Source: Quillaja saponaria
Lineage: Eukaryota; Streptophyta; Magnoliopsida; Fabales; Quillajaceae
NCBI GenBank assembly: GCA_029379385.1
Contig: CM055611.1
Span: 24,642,092-24,706,091 of the forward strand
Direction: 5' to 3'
DNA: 64,000 bases
Part shown: in pieces, positions 30,369 to 41,099 of the stretch
How the letters are laid out: each line of letters starts with the position of its first letter
How positions within the stretch are numbered: position 1 is the stretch's first letter
Translations under genes and position numbers: made by a program
The notes under the pieces: generated by a model
Database searches by the model: none
What the model saw: the letters and a program-made list of their open reading frames with translations, nothing else
What the model was told of the DNA's origin: nothing

Positions 30369-31759
30369 ATGGCGCTCAAACCCGTTATTCAACCTCTGAA
30401 TCAGACCCCGTCCCGACCATGTCGATTCTGTATCACCAACAATGAGCTTCTTGATGGCTTTCTTGCCTTCCAGACTCTTAACAGTCTATTCCTGATTCGC
30501 GTTTGTTGCGGGTGCGATGAAACTGTTTGACGCCACACCAGTGGAGGGCCTTGGAAACCTGCTTTTGTGGAGATCAATCCTGAAAGAAAATGTCTCTCAC
30601 CGTTATTACGAAAATGCTGTTGAACTTTATGTTAAAATGCGAAAACTTGGTGTTTTGGCTGATGGGTTCACTTTTTCTCTGATTATAAGGGCTTGAGCAA
30701 TTCTGGGTTGTCCGAGTCTGAAAAATGTCCTTTCTCATGCTTTATTAATGGGTTCCCAAGATCATCTTGATGTTGTTAATGAATTGATAGAAATGTATGG
30801 CAAGCTTGGGCGAATGGTTGAGGCATGCCAATTATTTGATAAAATGGTTGCTAGAATCCATGTTAGAGTAATTTAGGCACTACAATTGACTAATGATGTA
30901 ATTAAAGTATTAGTTTTCCTATAATTTTTCTATGATTGTATTCATAATTATACCTTAATTCTATCAATTACAATTAATATAAAATAATTATCTTAACTGG
31001 GGGTGATTGATGATTTGATTGTAATATTACAATTAATCTCAATCAATCATAATCAAATTCTTAATAAGCAGCTCTCTAGATATTGGTAGGGAAATCCATG
31101 ATCATTGGGTTAGGGCTTTTTGATGGATGGTAATGTTTGGTAGGAAATGGCTTGATCAATATGTACATGAAATTCAGAAATTTCAAACAAGGGCATCTGG
31201 TATTTGATAAAATTGATGGTAGGGATTTAATCTCATGGAACTCAATAATTGCAGGATATGGGATTCATGGTCATGGTGAGAATGCTCTAAGATCTTTTGA
31301 CCAGATGATCATGTCTGGATTAAAGCCAGACAATGTCTCTTTTAGTGCTGTTCTTTCTGCTTGCAGTCGTGATGGGTTTGTTACTGAGTGCTGTAAGCTC
31401 TTTGATCTGATGGTAGAACATGACAATGGAAATTATGGAACCTAATGAGTGTGTTTGTTTGGGGTGCTCTTCTAAACTCATGTAGGATGCACAAAAATAT
31501 GCTGGACTCGGAAATGACTCTGAGCGGCATGCTGCTTTCCAATTTTTATGCTGCTTGTGGGAGATGGAAGGATTCTGCAAGAGTCAGGGTGTCACAAAAA
31601 ACAAAGGGCTTAAGGGGAATTTCTGGCCAGAGTTGGATTGAGGTGAAATAGAAGGTCTATACATTCTCAGCAGGAAAGGTAGTCCAGCAAGATTTGGATG
31701 AAGTTCCTGAAATCCTTAAAGAATTGGCACTTCAAATGGAGAATGAACTCTGTTTATAG
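30369..31759 (+). pseudogene. PPR protein pseudogene (At1g17630-like, E-class)
   Basis: Translations in several frames resemble a PLS-type pentatricopeptide repeat protein of the At1g17630 kind. The N-terminal piece (30369-30860) has SILKENVSHRYYENAVELY and LDVVNELIEMYGKLGRMVEA. After an AT-rich break, the C-terminal part from about 31071 has ALDIGREIHDHWV, GLINMYMKF, DLISWNSIIAGYGIHGHGEN and VSFSAVLSACS. The end (31448-31759) has WGALLNSCRMHKN, GQSWIEVK, a stop, then KVYTFSAGK, which is the E/E+ motif region. In-frame stops (for example TGA after DETV near 30529 and after FSLIIRA near 30695), several frame changes and loss of roughly the middle third show it is dead. Working members bind organelle RNA; this copy should make no functional protein. 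Confidence 0.88.
30861..31070. other. AT-rich filler replacing the middle of the PPR pseudogene
   Basis: About 210 bases of AT-rich sequence stand where roughly 200 codons of the PPR gene would be expected. I see no terminal inverted repeats or target duplication, so it looks like filler at a deletion or a very decayed insertion. Confidence 0.45.
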
Positions 31760-32091
31760 CATCACTTCACATAACGGTGAGGTGGGACTTAAACTATTTG
31801 GACTATGGTGATAGTGGTGTCAGTGTGTGAGGCAAAATTAAACTTTTTGCTGGATTCTTTCTACTAGCAAAATGGGAATAATTTAGTATCTCACTTTGTA
31901 GAAACTATAAATAGACCCATTTTTTTTTTCCAATAACCAAAGTTTGGAGATATCGTTGATAGAAATGCTTACTGGTATACAATATTTTTAGTATGTTTGA
32001 AACTTGACCTATACTGTCAATTTACCGTTACTGATGTTAATCAAAAATGCTAATTGGATGCTGTGCTATGAGTGTTCATTACCTGAATTCT

Positions 32092-33830
32092 ATATTTTAT
32101 ATTCATGGTGGAGGCATGGATTTGAAATCCCTACATCATTACAATGGGATTTCCCAGATCGGGGCTGCCTTCCCAGGAACCTCAGTTGCTGGGTTCTTAA
32201 TGGATCTGTCCTGAAAGATGGACAGAAAATGTCAAAATCATTCAGAAGTTTTGTCACAATCCGCAAGGTAGAGGGAAATATGCCATTTATTTAAGATCAG
32301 TATTTATTGGACTAATTTGAAGCTTTACACCTCAACGTTTTTAAGTTTGGTATATATTTATTAGGTGACTGCTGCTTATCGCCCACTGCTTTTACTTAAC
32401 AAGTTTTCCATTGTCGGTCTTCGTTGAATTTTCTCTATATCCAACTAGCAGACTAAACGGATGCCATATTCTATGTATATCAGGTACAAAGTATATATAA
32501 ATCTGCAGAAATTCTCACATCCTAATTTCAGTTTTGATGAACCAGGATAACAATCTTTTTGAATGGCCATTTTTCCAGCATGGTTCTCTGAGGAGAAATC
32601 TTTCTTTAATGTGTCAAGTATCATGCATCCATCATTCTTACGAAATTGTTCAATTGGAATTATGTTATTTGGTCCCAGAGGAGCAGGGCCAATTTTTTAA
32701 TTCTTCAGAACAGCTAAAATCCATTATTTGGTAGAATGCGTCTGTATTATTTCTTATGGTTATTTCTTTTTTTCAGACGAATAGAAAAAATATGTTGTGA
32801 AGTGGGCAATTACTGTACTTTATTGTGAATATAAAATTTGTGGTGATCTAACATTCTAGGTATGCTAATAATTAATAAATGTTTCTCTATCTCACTTATC
32901 TACCAATTCATTCACATGAAAAATTTAAATCAAGGAGTCACTACCACTTGAAAAATATATATTTAGGAAGGGGCTCACAGAGATGGACAAACAAACACAG
33001 CCAATTCCACTTATAAAATACCTATGTTATATACTCTCATGTTTTTCTTGGTTTTACATAATTATGTAAGAATTGTGATGTTTTTTTTCCTTCTAATTTT
33101 AGACTTTGCACGACTGTGAAGATGCCATATTACAAGACAGAGAGGAAAAGCTCAATCAAGGTAAAGAGTTAAATTTCACAATAGCTGACATTTCAGTGGA
33201 AGCTAAAGTGGCATCAATCAACTGCAGGGTTGTTTCCGAAATTGTATGTCTGATGACTTGGAAACTCCCAACTGCTGTTGTTGATTTTGATAAGGCCTTG
33301 GCTTCTATAAACAAATATTTAAACAAGCTGAGGGTACCGTCCTCTTGGAACCAATATCTACATGCTACCTTACTCTGTTTGTGTGTACATGCTTGCATGT
33401 GTCTGTAATGCATATGTTAGGATACAGGGGTTTATCTGTTACTTTTCTAATATGCTAGGATCCAGTTCCTGATTGAAATTGAGAAAGCAAGTTAACGAAG
33501 TGATTAGAATTTTAGGATTTCTGTCCGCTTCCACTTATTCTGAGGATTAAAATGATCAACACTTGTGTATGTGAGATAGGTAGCTATCTTTTGGATTGAA
33601 TTTGTAACTAGCATGTATCTTTGGACAGGTTCTCCAACAGTTCAAAGACAAGGCACTGAAAAAAGCAGGGCTGACAGAAGAGGAGGTTTTGCAGAAAATA
33701 GAGGAAAGAGCTCTAGCATGGAATAGTTAGAATTTCACCAAGGGAGATGAGATCAGGCCTGGTTTATGAGCCAAGGGCATTGCTCTAATGGATGCTGGTA
33801 AGGAAACACTTGGAGGCCATGTAGGCCTGC
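32092..33830 (+). pseudogene. Cysteinyl-tRNA synthetase pseudogene (unprocessed, 5'-truncated)
   Basis: The 3' half of a CysRS gene with its introns still present. Exon 1 (about 32092-32266) has IHGGGMDL, a damaged HHENE motif (HHYNG), then after a one-base frame change KDGQKMSKSFRSFVTIRK, which carries the KMSKS ATP-binding loop. Exon 2 (about 32365-32483) gives VTAAYRPLLL and SSLNFLYIQLAD, a stop, then TDAIFYVYQ. Exon 3 (33103-33333) is open: TLHDCEDAILQDREEKLNQ through INKYLNKLR. Exon 4 (33629 on) gives VLQQFKDKALKKAGLTEEEV, then in-frame TAG and TGA stops before KGIALMDAGKETL, and a lost base before the final WRPCRPAP. The HIGH motif and the N-terminal catalytic half are absent. It cannot charge tRNA-Cys. 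Retained introns point to genomic duplication, not retroposition. Confidence 0.88.
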
Positions 33831-35104
33831 ACCAGTTTGGTAAGAACATTATTATGGTTTGTGTAATTTCCTCTATGGCGGTGGTGTGTTATAAATAACT
33901 TTGTGGAGCATGGCATTGAAGTTAGCATGTACATTGTTGATACTGATATGTTATGAATAACTTTGCGGGGAAAGTTGTTAGGCACTTCTGCAAGAATCAT
34001 TTTCTGCTCTCTTTTTGTAGTATTGTTGATATTGCCAAATTATCAACAAGAACAGAAACCAAGATGTAATGCCCTAAGGTTGCTTGTTTCTTCTCGGTTG
34101 CTATTCTGCTTTCAAGAAATATAATTCAGGTTTCTTGACCAGCATTTGTTTTCCTTTTAATGTAACAGACTTCTTGGAGGCGGGTATTGTTCAAATGGCA
34201 CCTTTTGGAATGTGGAGGTATCCATAGAAAGGAAAAGAAGACGCCTGGGGGAGGGGGGTTGTGAATGGGACTGTAACAGCGTGGGGAGCATTTCGTTGCA
34301 AAAATTAAGTCGGAGAAAAATGTGCAATACTTTCAATCTTCTGTCTGTTTTACTGACTGTGAAGACAACAAATTATGTGAAGGGAAAGGATTAACTGCAG
34401 TCTATGCTAAGATTTCAAGTACCATAATTTGTGAGGGTAAACAAAGTAGCTGCACCTTTTAAATCATGATCTCGAGCTTGTTGGATGGAATCATCATCTG
34501 CTTTTACTAGTGCATTGTCCACCTTAAACAAAACTGCTGCTTCGCTGCATATTTCAGTTAAATCTCAATAAGAAACCCCGAAAAGTTCATGGATACGTAT
34601 TAATTAAGAGATAAGGACTCTAATCCTTGTGGCACACGCAATTACTTAAAGTTTCACATTAGAGCACTTGTAGGCTATAAATTTGAGCCAAATCAGATAA
34701 AGTTGTTTTTGAAATTCAAAGCTAAGGAATTAGACTTGTGACTCAGAACATATGGCTTCATAAAGCGTAGGCTTTTTCCTCAAACAATTATGAAGATGCT
34801 GTTTATCAGAAAACCAGTGTCTTTCGAATTACTGCTGTAAACAGAACAGAGTTTTTGTTGGACATCCTTTCCTTCACAACATTTGCAAACATATAGGAAT
34901 GTTAACCCCACAAAAATTCATCACGATGCCAAATTTTCAATGCAAACGAGGTAATTCCTTCAACTCATTAGAAGACAAAGGAAAAGAAAAATCAGGTTGA
35001 ATCTTGATAGAAATTTAGATTCAAACAAGATTAAATTTTGTTTTGGTGATTACTATAATGATATAAGAAATGGCATTGGTACAAACCTCCGTTCCATTAA
35101 TTCA
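33831..35104. other. Intergenic DNA and LBD 3'UTR
   Basis: No gene seen. The part nearest 35104 should be the 3'UTR of the LBD gene on the minus strand. Confidence 0.5.
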
Positions 35105-35878
35105 TCAGGCTTCAAATTCAAGCGGATCATTTGTTTCAGAAGTTATCTCAAGGAATGACTTGTTCTCATATTGTTCATCACCATCAACAACAGCACTCTT
35201 TCCATGCAAGGACAGCGATTGCATTGACATTGAGTTCTGAATAGCCCATTGATTCACATCATCTTCCTGCAAGTGGGTAGCATTACCATCCTTAATATTG
35301 TTTTCTTGCACTACAAGATATTGCTCTTGTACATGTGGTTGTTGTTGTTGCTGAATATATTGGTAATGCCCCGCTGCAGATGGGTTACTGTACAAATTAT
35401 TCTGAGGATCTCCATTCATAATCTCATTATGATCCGAAACACAATTCATGGTTTCATTGTTGGGTTTTGCAGCAGGCATGTTGTAAACATGATGATGTGC
35501 TTGTTGTTGTTGTTGGTGAGCTTGAGCTCTAAACATGGCTAATTGTTGAAGCACAAGCTCAAGCTCGGCTCGATTGTATTCGATCTGATCCTGTAAGTCT
35601 TGTATGATTCTAAAACAACCACCGACAGGATCCATGGCACGAACATCGGATTGATAAATAATGGTACGCATGGCTACGTCTTTGTCTTGTGGGTTAAGAT
35701 GTCTAATGATCTTGGTGATGTTACTAACACCAAACAATTTATGGGCATTGAGAAATTGTCTTTGGCGATCATGAGGAAAATAAGGGGCGAGAATGCAGTC
35801 AGGCGCGCACTTCCTACGTTGGTATTTACAAGCAGCGCAAGCCTGGGTGGTGCCGTTACCATTTCTTGAGATGTTCAT
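35105..35878 (-). CDS. LOB-domain (LBD) transcription factor, LBD22/LBD27-like
   Basis: A single open frame of 257 residues starts at 35878. The LOB domain covers about residues 13-115. It has the zinc-finger-like C block CAACKYQRRKCAPDC (CX2CX6CX3C), the GAS block with HKLFGVSNITKIIRHLNP and DPVGGCFRII, and a Leu-rich coil (LQDQIEYNRAELELVLQQL) for dimerisation. The C-terminal half is rich in Gln, His and Asn, with several short poly-Q runs, and is less conserved. LBD proteins are nuclear and bind GCGGCG-like sites; the FGVSN variant and the YQRRKCAP-type C block are closest to the LBD22/LBD27 (SIDECAR POLLEN) group as I remember it. Many LBD genes have an intron after the GAS block, but here the frame runs through. 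Confidence 0.9.
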   Translation of the reverse strand: MNISRNGNGTTQACAACKYQRRKCAPDCILAPYFPHDRQRQFLNAHKLFGVSNITKIIRHLNPQDKDVAMRTIIYQSDVRAMDPVGGCFRIIQDLQDQIEYNRAELELVLQQLAMFRAQAHQQQQQAHHHVYNMPAAKPNNETMNCVSDHNEIMNGDPQNNLYSNPSAAGHYQYIQQQQQPHVQEQYLVVQENNIKDGNATHLQEDDVNQWAIQNSMSMQSLSLHGKSAVVDGDEQYENKSFLEITSETNDPLEFEA

Positions 35879-36990
35879 GGTTTGGTTTGTTAAGAAGAGT
35901 AAATAATTTTAGAGAACGTGAGATTTCAACTGCGTTCCCTGCGGGGGTGGTAGTGCAGATTTTGATGGAAATGGGCTTTTTCTGGGGGGTACTCTCCCTT
36001 ATTTTCTCGGATTTGCTGTTTGTTTGATTCAAGAAAGTGAAACAACAGAGTAAGAGGATATGGGAGATGGAGAGAAATGAAAGGAAGTGACAGATAAAGA
36101 GAGAGAGAGAGAGGGATCTTAACAAATTCAGTTATGATGGATATTTTTGGGTATTGAGATGTGAAAGCAGTGATGTGAGAATTTTAGAGGTTGACATACA
36201 ATCATTTGCATGGAAATTTAATTGGTGTTATATTGTTTTTCTCTTTTAGTAATGGTATTATCATTATCCATGTTGAATGAGTCATAGTATAAAATAAGGA
36301 CAGCTTCAGTAGTGATCTTCAATAACCTTAAAAAAAATGGAGGAGAAAAGAAAGAAAACTTAGAATTTATAAGTACACTTAGTATACGGTATTGGAGAGA
36401 ACCCGAAAATATTCAAATCCACTGGATGAATGATACCCAGATATTAATACGAGTTAGGCATAAAATTACTTATGGTTAATGCATATAAACATCTGATATC
36501 ATTCACCTAGTTTATATAAACGAGGTATACCTACCAAACTTACACAGTTTGAAGGAGAAAGGTACTGCTCAAAGAAAGTTGGTTTAGGTTGAGGTATGAT
36601 GCAACAGTCTATACAGTGCAGTAGTTCTTTTTTTTTACCAAACTTGAAGAGTTTTCGGGTATCAGGACTAGATTAACTTGAGTTTAAGGAACATGATTGG
36701 TTTGACATGAAATGCGTTAAGACGATTAACACTAAGGAGAAGGAGAAACGTGAATTTGGGCATATAGACATGGCGCATGGTCAATAATCAATCAAATCTC
36801 AAGTCTCAACATTTGTTGATTTCAGCCCAAAGGATGGGGAGGCCGGGGAGTACTTGCTTTTGTCTGAACCAAGGCAGACAGAGCATGCACCTGAAGTATA
36901 TATGAACTAAACTTGCAAATTCTTTATAAATTCTTTTGGGCATAATTGCGATATTCAACAGAAGAGACAATTCAAAACCAGAATTCTACA
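35879..36990. other. LBD upstream region and spacer
   Basis: The first 250 bases are the LBD leader or promoter on the minus strand, with (GA)n at about 36097-36115, which reads (CT)n in the transcript. No gene seen further right. Confidence 0.5.
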
Positions 36991-37338
36991 GAGACGCCTT
37001 GATGCCATACAAAGGCATATTATTTATTAACTATATATCATAAAATGAAAATCCCCAGGGGCTACAGAAGTTGTTTCCTGAAATTTCAATAAATTAATGA
37101 GTAAATTGCAAAGTCCCATCAAGGAATAAAATAAATGTAGAAAAGGGCAGAAAGATGCAAATAAATTGACTTGTTCTGAAGTCAACAAAAATCTTAAAAA
37201 TATTCTATCCTGAACAGGTAATATACAAGAGGAGGCTCAACCATAGTACACCAAAAAGGCAACATGAGTTCAAGTGTCCAAGCTCTCTGAGCTTCCTTTA
37301 GAACTTGGTGAACTATAAGAAATCATCTGCAATTCAAC
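36991..37338 (-). other. MED9: Probable last 3'UTR exon of MED9
   Basis: On the minus strand a strong donor (CTAGG/GTAAGG) lies at 38576, just 21 bases after the MED9 stop codon. A matching acceptor (TTACTTCAG/GTTG) lies at 37338. The sequence after it looks like 3'UTR, although its first 66 bases happen to be open (VELQMISYSSPSSKG and so on, then TGA). The left end is a guess. Confidence 0.45.
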
Positions 37339-38596
37339 CTGAAGTAAATGAGTAAAACTATGGTCAGAAAGTGTTTTAAGTTGGTCAAACATAATCAGTT
37401 ATTCATATAAAATAAAAACAATCAGTTATGAAAAATTCTAATGTTAATGAGATTGTGACTGTCAGCACCGTACCATTCCACCTAAAATCTTACTTAGATG
37501 AAGGCTCATGAGTCATGAATCATTTTTAATCTCTAACATGCACTTCTCACATGAAAACCTGTGGGATGTGAAAGCCTAGGCAAAACATAGACCCACCACC
37601 AACCTTGTGCTAAAATCAGTATTTAAGGCGAGGACTTCCAAGACTCTTATGTCTTAGCTCTACGACTGCAGCCTTAAACTCAACTCAACTAAACCTTTAA
37701 TCCTAAACTATTCAGGGTCAGCTATCAGGACTGCAGCCTTATACTATGTAAATGAAACAATCTATCTAAAAGCTAAAGCAGTTAGGTCTTTTTTTTTTTT
37801 TTTTTTTTCCCCTAAAGCTAAATCAGATAGGTAGGACTCCATTAATAGGCTCTAATCTAACAAGGTGATTTCTATGTTAAGATTAAGTGATAGTTTAGTC
37901 ATGGTAGCTAACACATATAGCAGGAAGAAACTTAAACTCACATAGCTAGGCAAGAATAAATCTTTTTGCCTACCCATTAACTATTGGTTGACCACAAGTG
38001 AATTCTTCTTTTACTAGGGTCAAAGAAATAATTAACTTTAGAAAGATTCCCAGCAAAACTAAAAAATCAGACAGTAGGCTAGGATATAAGAAACTATTCA
38101 CCTTGAAATGATTATTCGTTCTTCCAAAAATGGTATAGCAAGCTCTGCTTGTTATATGGTTTGAGAATAAATAGAACCATTTAATAGTATATATCAGCAA
38201 TTGTCTTTCAGTCTTTCTTAGGAATATTAGATTAAGTTTTGGTGAAGACTTTTTGAAGGAGTAGGAGTATATTAGGTAAATGCAACTTGGACAGTAAATG
38301 CAAAGCTGAATGGTCAAAATAATTGCTCAATAAAATAAGGAAGAACCGAAAAGGATAAAAATTGCACCATCTTTGGTATCAGATTAGGGAAGCAGTAATT
38401 TATGATTCTTACAGATAAGTAAAAGTTTAATTTGATTGATAATTAGCACATAGAAACGTAAACAACAATTGCTTACCAAAAGAAACTCAAGAACATGATA
38501 TAAGAGCTCTCAACATAGAAAGAAAGGGAAATCATTTCTTTAGTTGAGCTAAAAGTTATATGCAGATTTCCTTACCCTAGGAAGAGTGACAGGCAG
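37339..38596 (-). other. Proposed MED9 3'UTR intron and end of stop-codon exon
   Basis: Apart from the 52-base retroposon tail and a T18 run (about 37791-37808), I see nothing coding here. It is interpreted as a 3'UTR intron from 38575 to 37339. Confidence 0.4.
37677..37728 (-). mobile_element. 52-base LINE/SINE 3'-tail insertion with 13-base target duplication
   Basis: GACTGCAGCCTTA stands at 37664-37676 and again, perfectly, at 37729-37741. Between them are 52 bases resembling the 3' end of the LINE at 4990 (AACTCAACTCAACTAA, then a decayed form of the AACTAGTTGGGGTCAGCTAT block). This is a severely 5'-truncated retroposon copy. It lies inside the proposed 3'UTR intron of MED9. Confidence 0.85.
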
Positions 38597-39951
38597 TTAT
38601 GGCTCAGACTTGATAAGCTCTTCAACAGAGTTTCTATACTTGGCGAACAAATCTCTGAATTAAAATACTTAAAACAATCAACGTAGCAGCAAAAAATAAA
38701 AAACTATGCACATTTGGAGCATCTTAGAGTATAATCAAGCAAAGAGATCCAGTACAAGTATACAGACCTCCGCTGACTTAGCAATTGTTCACTTTCCTCT
38801 AACTTTTTCTTCTGTCCCTCCACTGTCTGCATCCATTTTAAGTCCAAAGTATTGCTAATAATCCCAACTAATAAAAATCTTACTAGTAATTTTTAATCCA
38901 TAAGAATGATAAAGGAAAAATACAGAAAACCCAAACATAGATGGATCATTCCTCTTTTCTGAATATGACTTTGGTGAAGACATTTATCATAATAAGGGCC
39001 ACTGAACAAGACATATGGAAAGGAAGACGATTTAAAGCTAATTGCTTATGCTGGTTACACAAATACAAAAACCTGTTGTCACAGACAATTTTGTGCCCAT
39101 AACTAAGATAGATCATAATGGAGCCCTTTATATTCAGAGTTACAATCTATGCATTTAGCTAACATACCTCTATAGAAAACTGTTTATGATTGGACAAAGT
39201 AAATCAGGAACAAAATTGTGCACAAAAAGAAGGGGGAGGGGAGCTCCAATTACCATGGCCTTTGAGCTAAGGGACACTGAGATTGAGTTCAACAATTGCT
39301 GACACTTCTCAAAGTGGCTGCTCAAGTCATTAACCTGTTTAAATCAAACAAAGGAATAAAACAAGATAAACAGTTAAAATAATCAAATACTTAAACAAAG
39401 GAATAAAACATGATAACCAGTTGAAATAATCAAATACAGCAATCAAAGTGAACAACCCATCAGACTAATTGATTGAAAATATGTAAAATTTAACAAAATT
39501 GTGTAAAAAAAACTAAACTCATACCAATGCATCAGACTGCTGATCCCTGGTCCCATGCTCCACCACTTCCGCTAAATTTTCCACCAACTGTAACCACACA
39601 AAAAGATCACTTTTTTAGAAAGAAAAAAAGATCACTCTTTTAGAGGAAAAAAAAAAAAAAATCTAACACGTTAGGGTTTCGAATGCCTACTTGTAGGAGA
39701 TGGAAGTGAGACGCTAATGACTGATGCTGTTGATGCTGCTGCTGTTGCTGTTGCTGTTGTTGTAGTAAAAGACGCTGCTGTTGCTGCTGATATAGCTGTA
39801 GCTGTTGTTGTTGTTGAAAGGGTTGCTGCTGTTGTTGGAGAAATTGCTGCTGCTGTTGTTGATGGACGAAGAGAGCATCCTGATTCGACTGTGTAGGGGT
39901 GCTATTGTGGGTAGGAATCATCGTCCAGCTTCCTCCAGAATAAGGGTCCAT
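38597..39951 (-). CDS. MED9: Mediator complex subunit 9 (MED9)
   Basis: Five exons in transcript order: 39951-39691, 39587-39525, 39334-39254, 38826-38768, 38654-38597, giving 173 residues with matching phases. The start MDPYSGGSWTMIP is the common N terminus of plant MED9; an in-frame ATG 29 codons upstream (40038) is possible but less likely. Residues about 27-70 are a poly-Gln tract. Then come QSLASHFHLLQLVENLAEVV, GTRDQQSDALVNDLSSHFEK, CQQLLNSISVSLSSKAMTVE, GQKKKLEESEQLLSQRRDLF and AKYRNSVEELIKSEP. This is the coiled-coil Med9 domain that packs in the Mediator middle module, linking transcription factors to RNA polymerase II. The CAG/CAA-rich tract is a likely site of length variation. 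A 3'UTR intron seems to follow the stop codon. Confidence 0.95.
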
Positions 39952-41099
39952 CTCTTTCTCAGCGTCTCTCCCCACTGTGTCTCTTGCCGGCCCGATTAAC
40001 GATTCCAAGGAATAACTTGGGTCGTTGCTAACTTTCACGAGGGGCGGTTTTATACCTCCAATTTATTTTTTATTTTTTAAAAAAACAAAAAAAAACAAAA
40101 AAGCAAAGTTTCCAAAATTTAACGAATGTGTGTTCGGTTCTTATTTTCTCTAAATTAAATTAAAATCACACAATCTAATTCATTAGTTATTTTTATTTTT
40201 TATTTAGCAATAAAATATTATGTTAATTTGTATGCATATCGACCAATTGTTATTTGGGTCCAAACAAAATCAGATTATTTAAGTTGAAACTAGATAAGTT
40301 ATAAAAATTTTATTTCTTATAATCTCCTTAAAATATTCAAAACTTAAAAATTCATGAAGAAAATATATCTTGGTAATTATTAATGATGTCCACATAAAAA
40401 TAAAAATAAAACACATGCCTAAGGAGGCACCTAGGTCTAGAAAATACAAATTAAATTATTAAAATAATAGTACAACTAAAATTTATTAAAAAATAATATT
40501 TTTTAGGAACAAGTGTTATTTTACAAATATTGGTTTTCATCTATTTTTAATTTGTTATCACTTTAGAACTTATTAATTTTATTTTTGAAGATGAATATTT
40601 CCAAATTTAAATTATTTTAATAATACTAAATTCATATTAATCTCTTGATATGAAAATGAAAACAATAAGAAATAGTGTTATTTTACAAATATTGGTTCTC
40701 ATCTATTTTTAATTTGTTATCACTTTAGAAATTATTAATTTTATTTTGAAGATGAATATTGCCATATTTAAATTATTTTAATAATACTAAATTCATATCA
40801 AGAGACAATCCCTTGATATGAAAATGAAAACAATAAGAAATATTTATGTATTTTATCTCAATTTTTTTAGATTGAGATAAATCGTAGTTTTTTAAACATT
40901 GGAGGAAGAATGTGCAAGTTTTAAAATATAGATGTTCTCTTTGCAATATCAACTTAATTTAGGAAGTTGGTGTAATTTACTCAAAGAAAAATGACAAGCT
41001 ACAGAAACGACGCGTCGTATTAGCTGCTACTTCCATGTCATCGATACCTAGAACATGGTATCCACTGCTTATTCAATCACAGACCTCATTTGTAGCTCC
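39952..41099. other. Divergent spacer between MED9 and the 65-residue gene
   Basis: It should hold both promoters. It contains a 160-base tandem duplication (40515-40850) but no coding exon that I recognise. Confidence 0.5.
40515..40850. repeat. Two-copy direct tandem repeat, period 160
   Basis: GTGTTATTTTACAAATATTG begins at 40515 and again at 40675. The copies stay nearly identical through AAATTATTTTAATAATACTA and TCTTGATATGAAAATGAAAA. Copy 2 has a few small changes and an inserted GAGACAATCCC-type stretch near 40802-40811. Confidence 0.85.

Noticed and set aside
39952..40038. Upstream in-frame start for MED9 (29 extra residues)
   Set aside because: Plant MED9 normally begins at MDPYSGG; kept only as an alternative.
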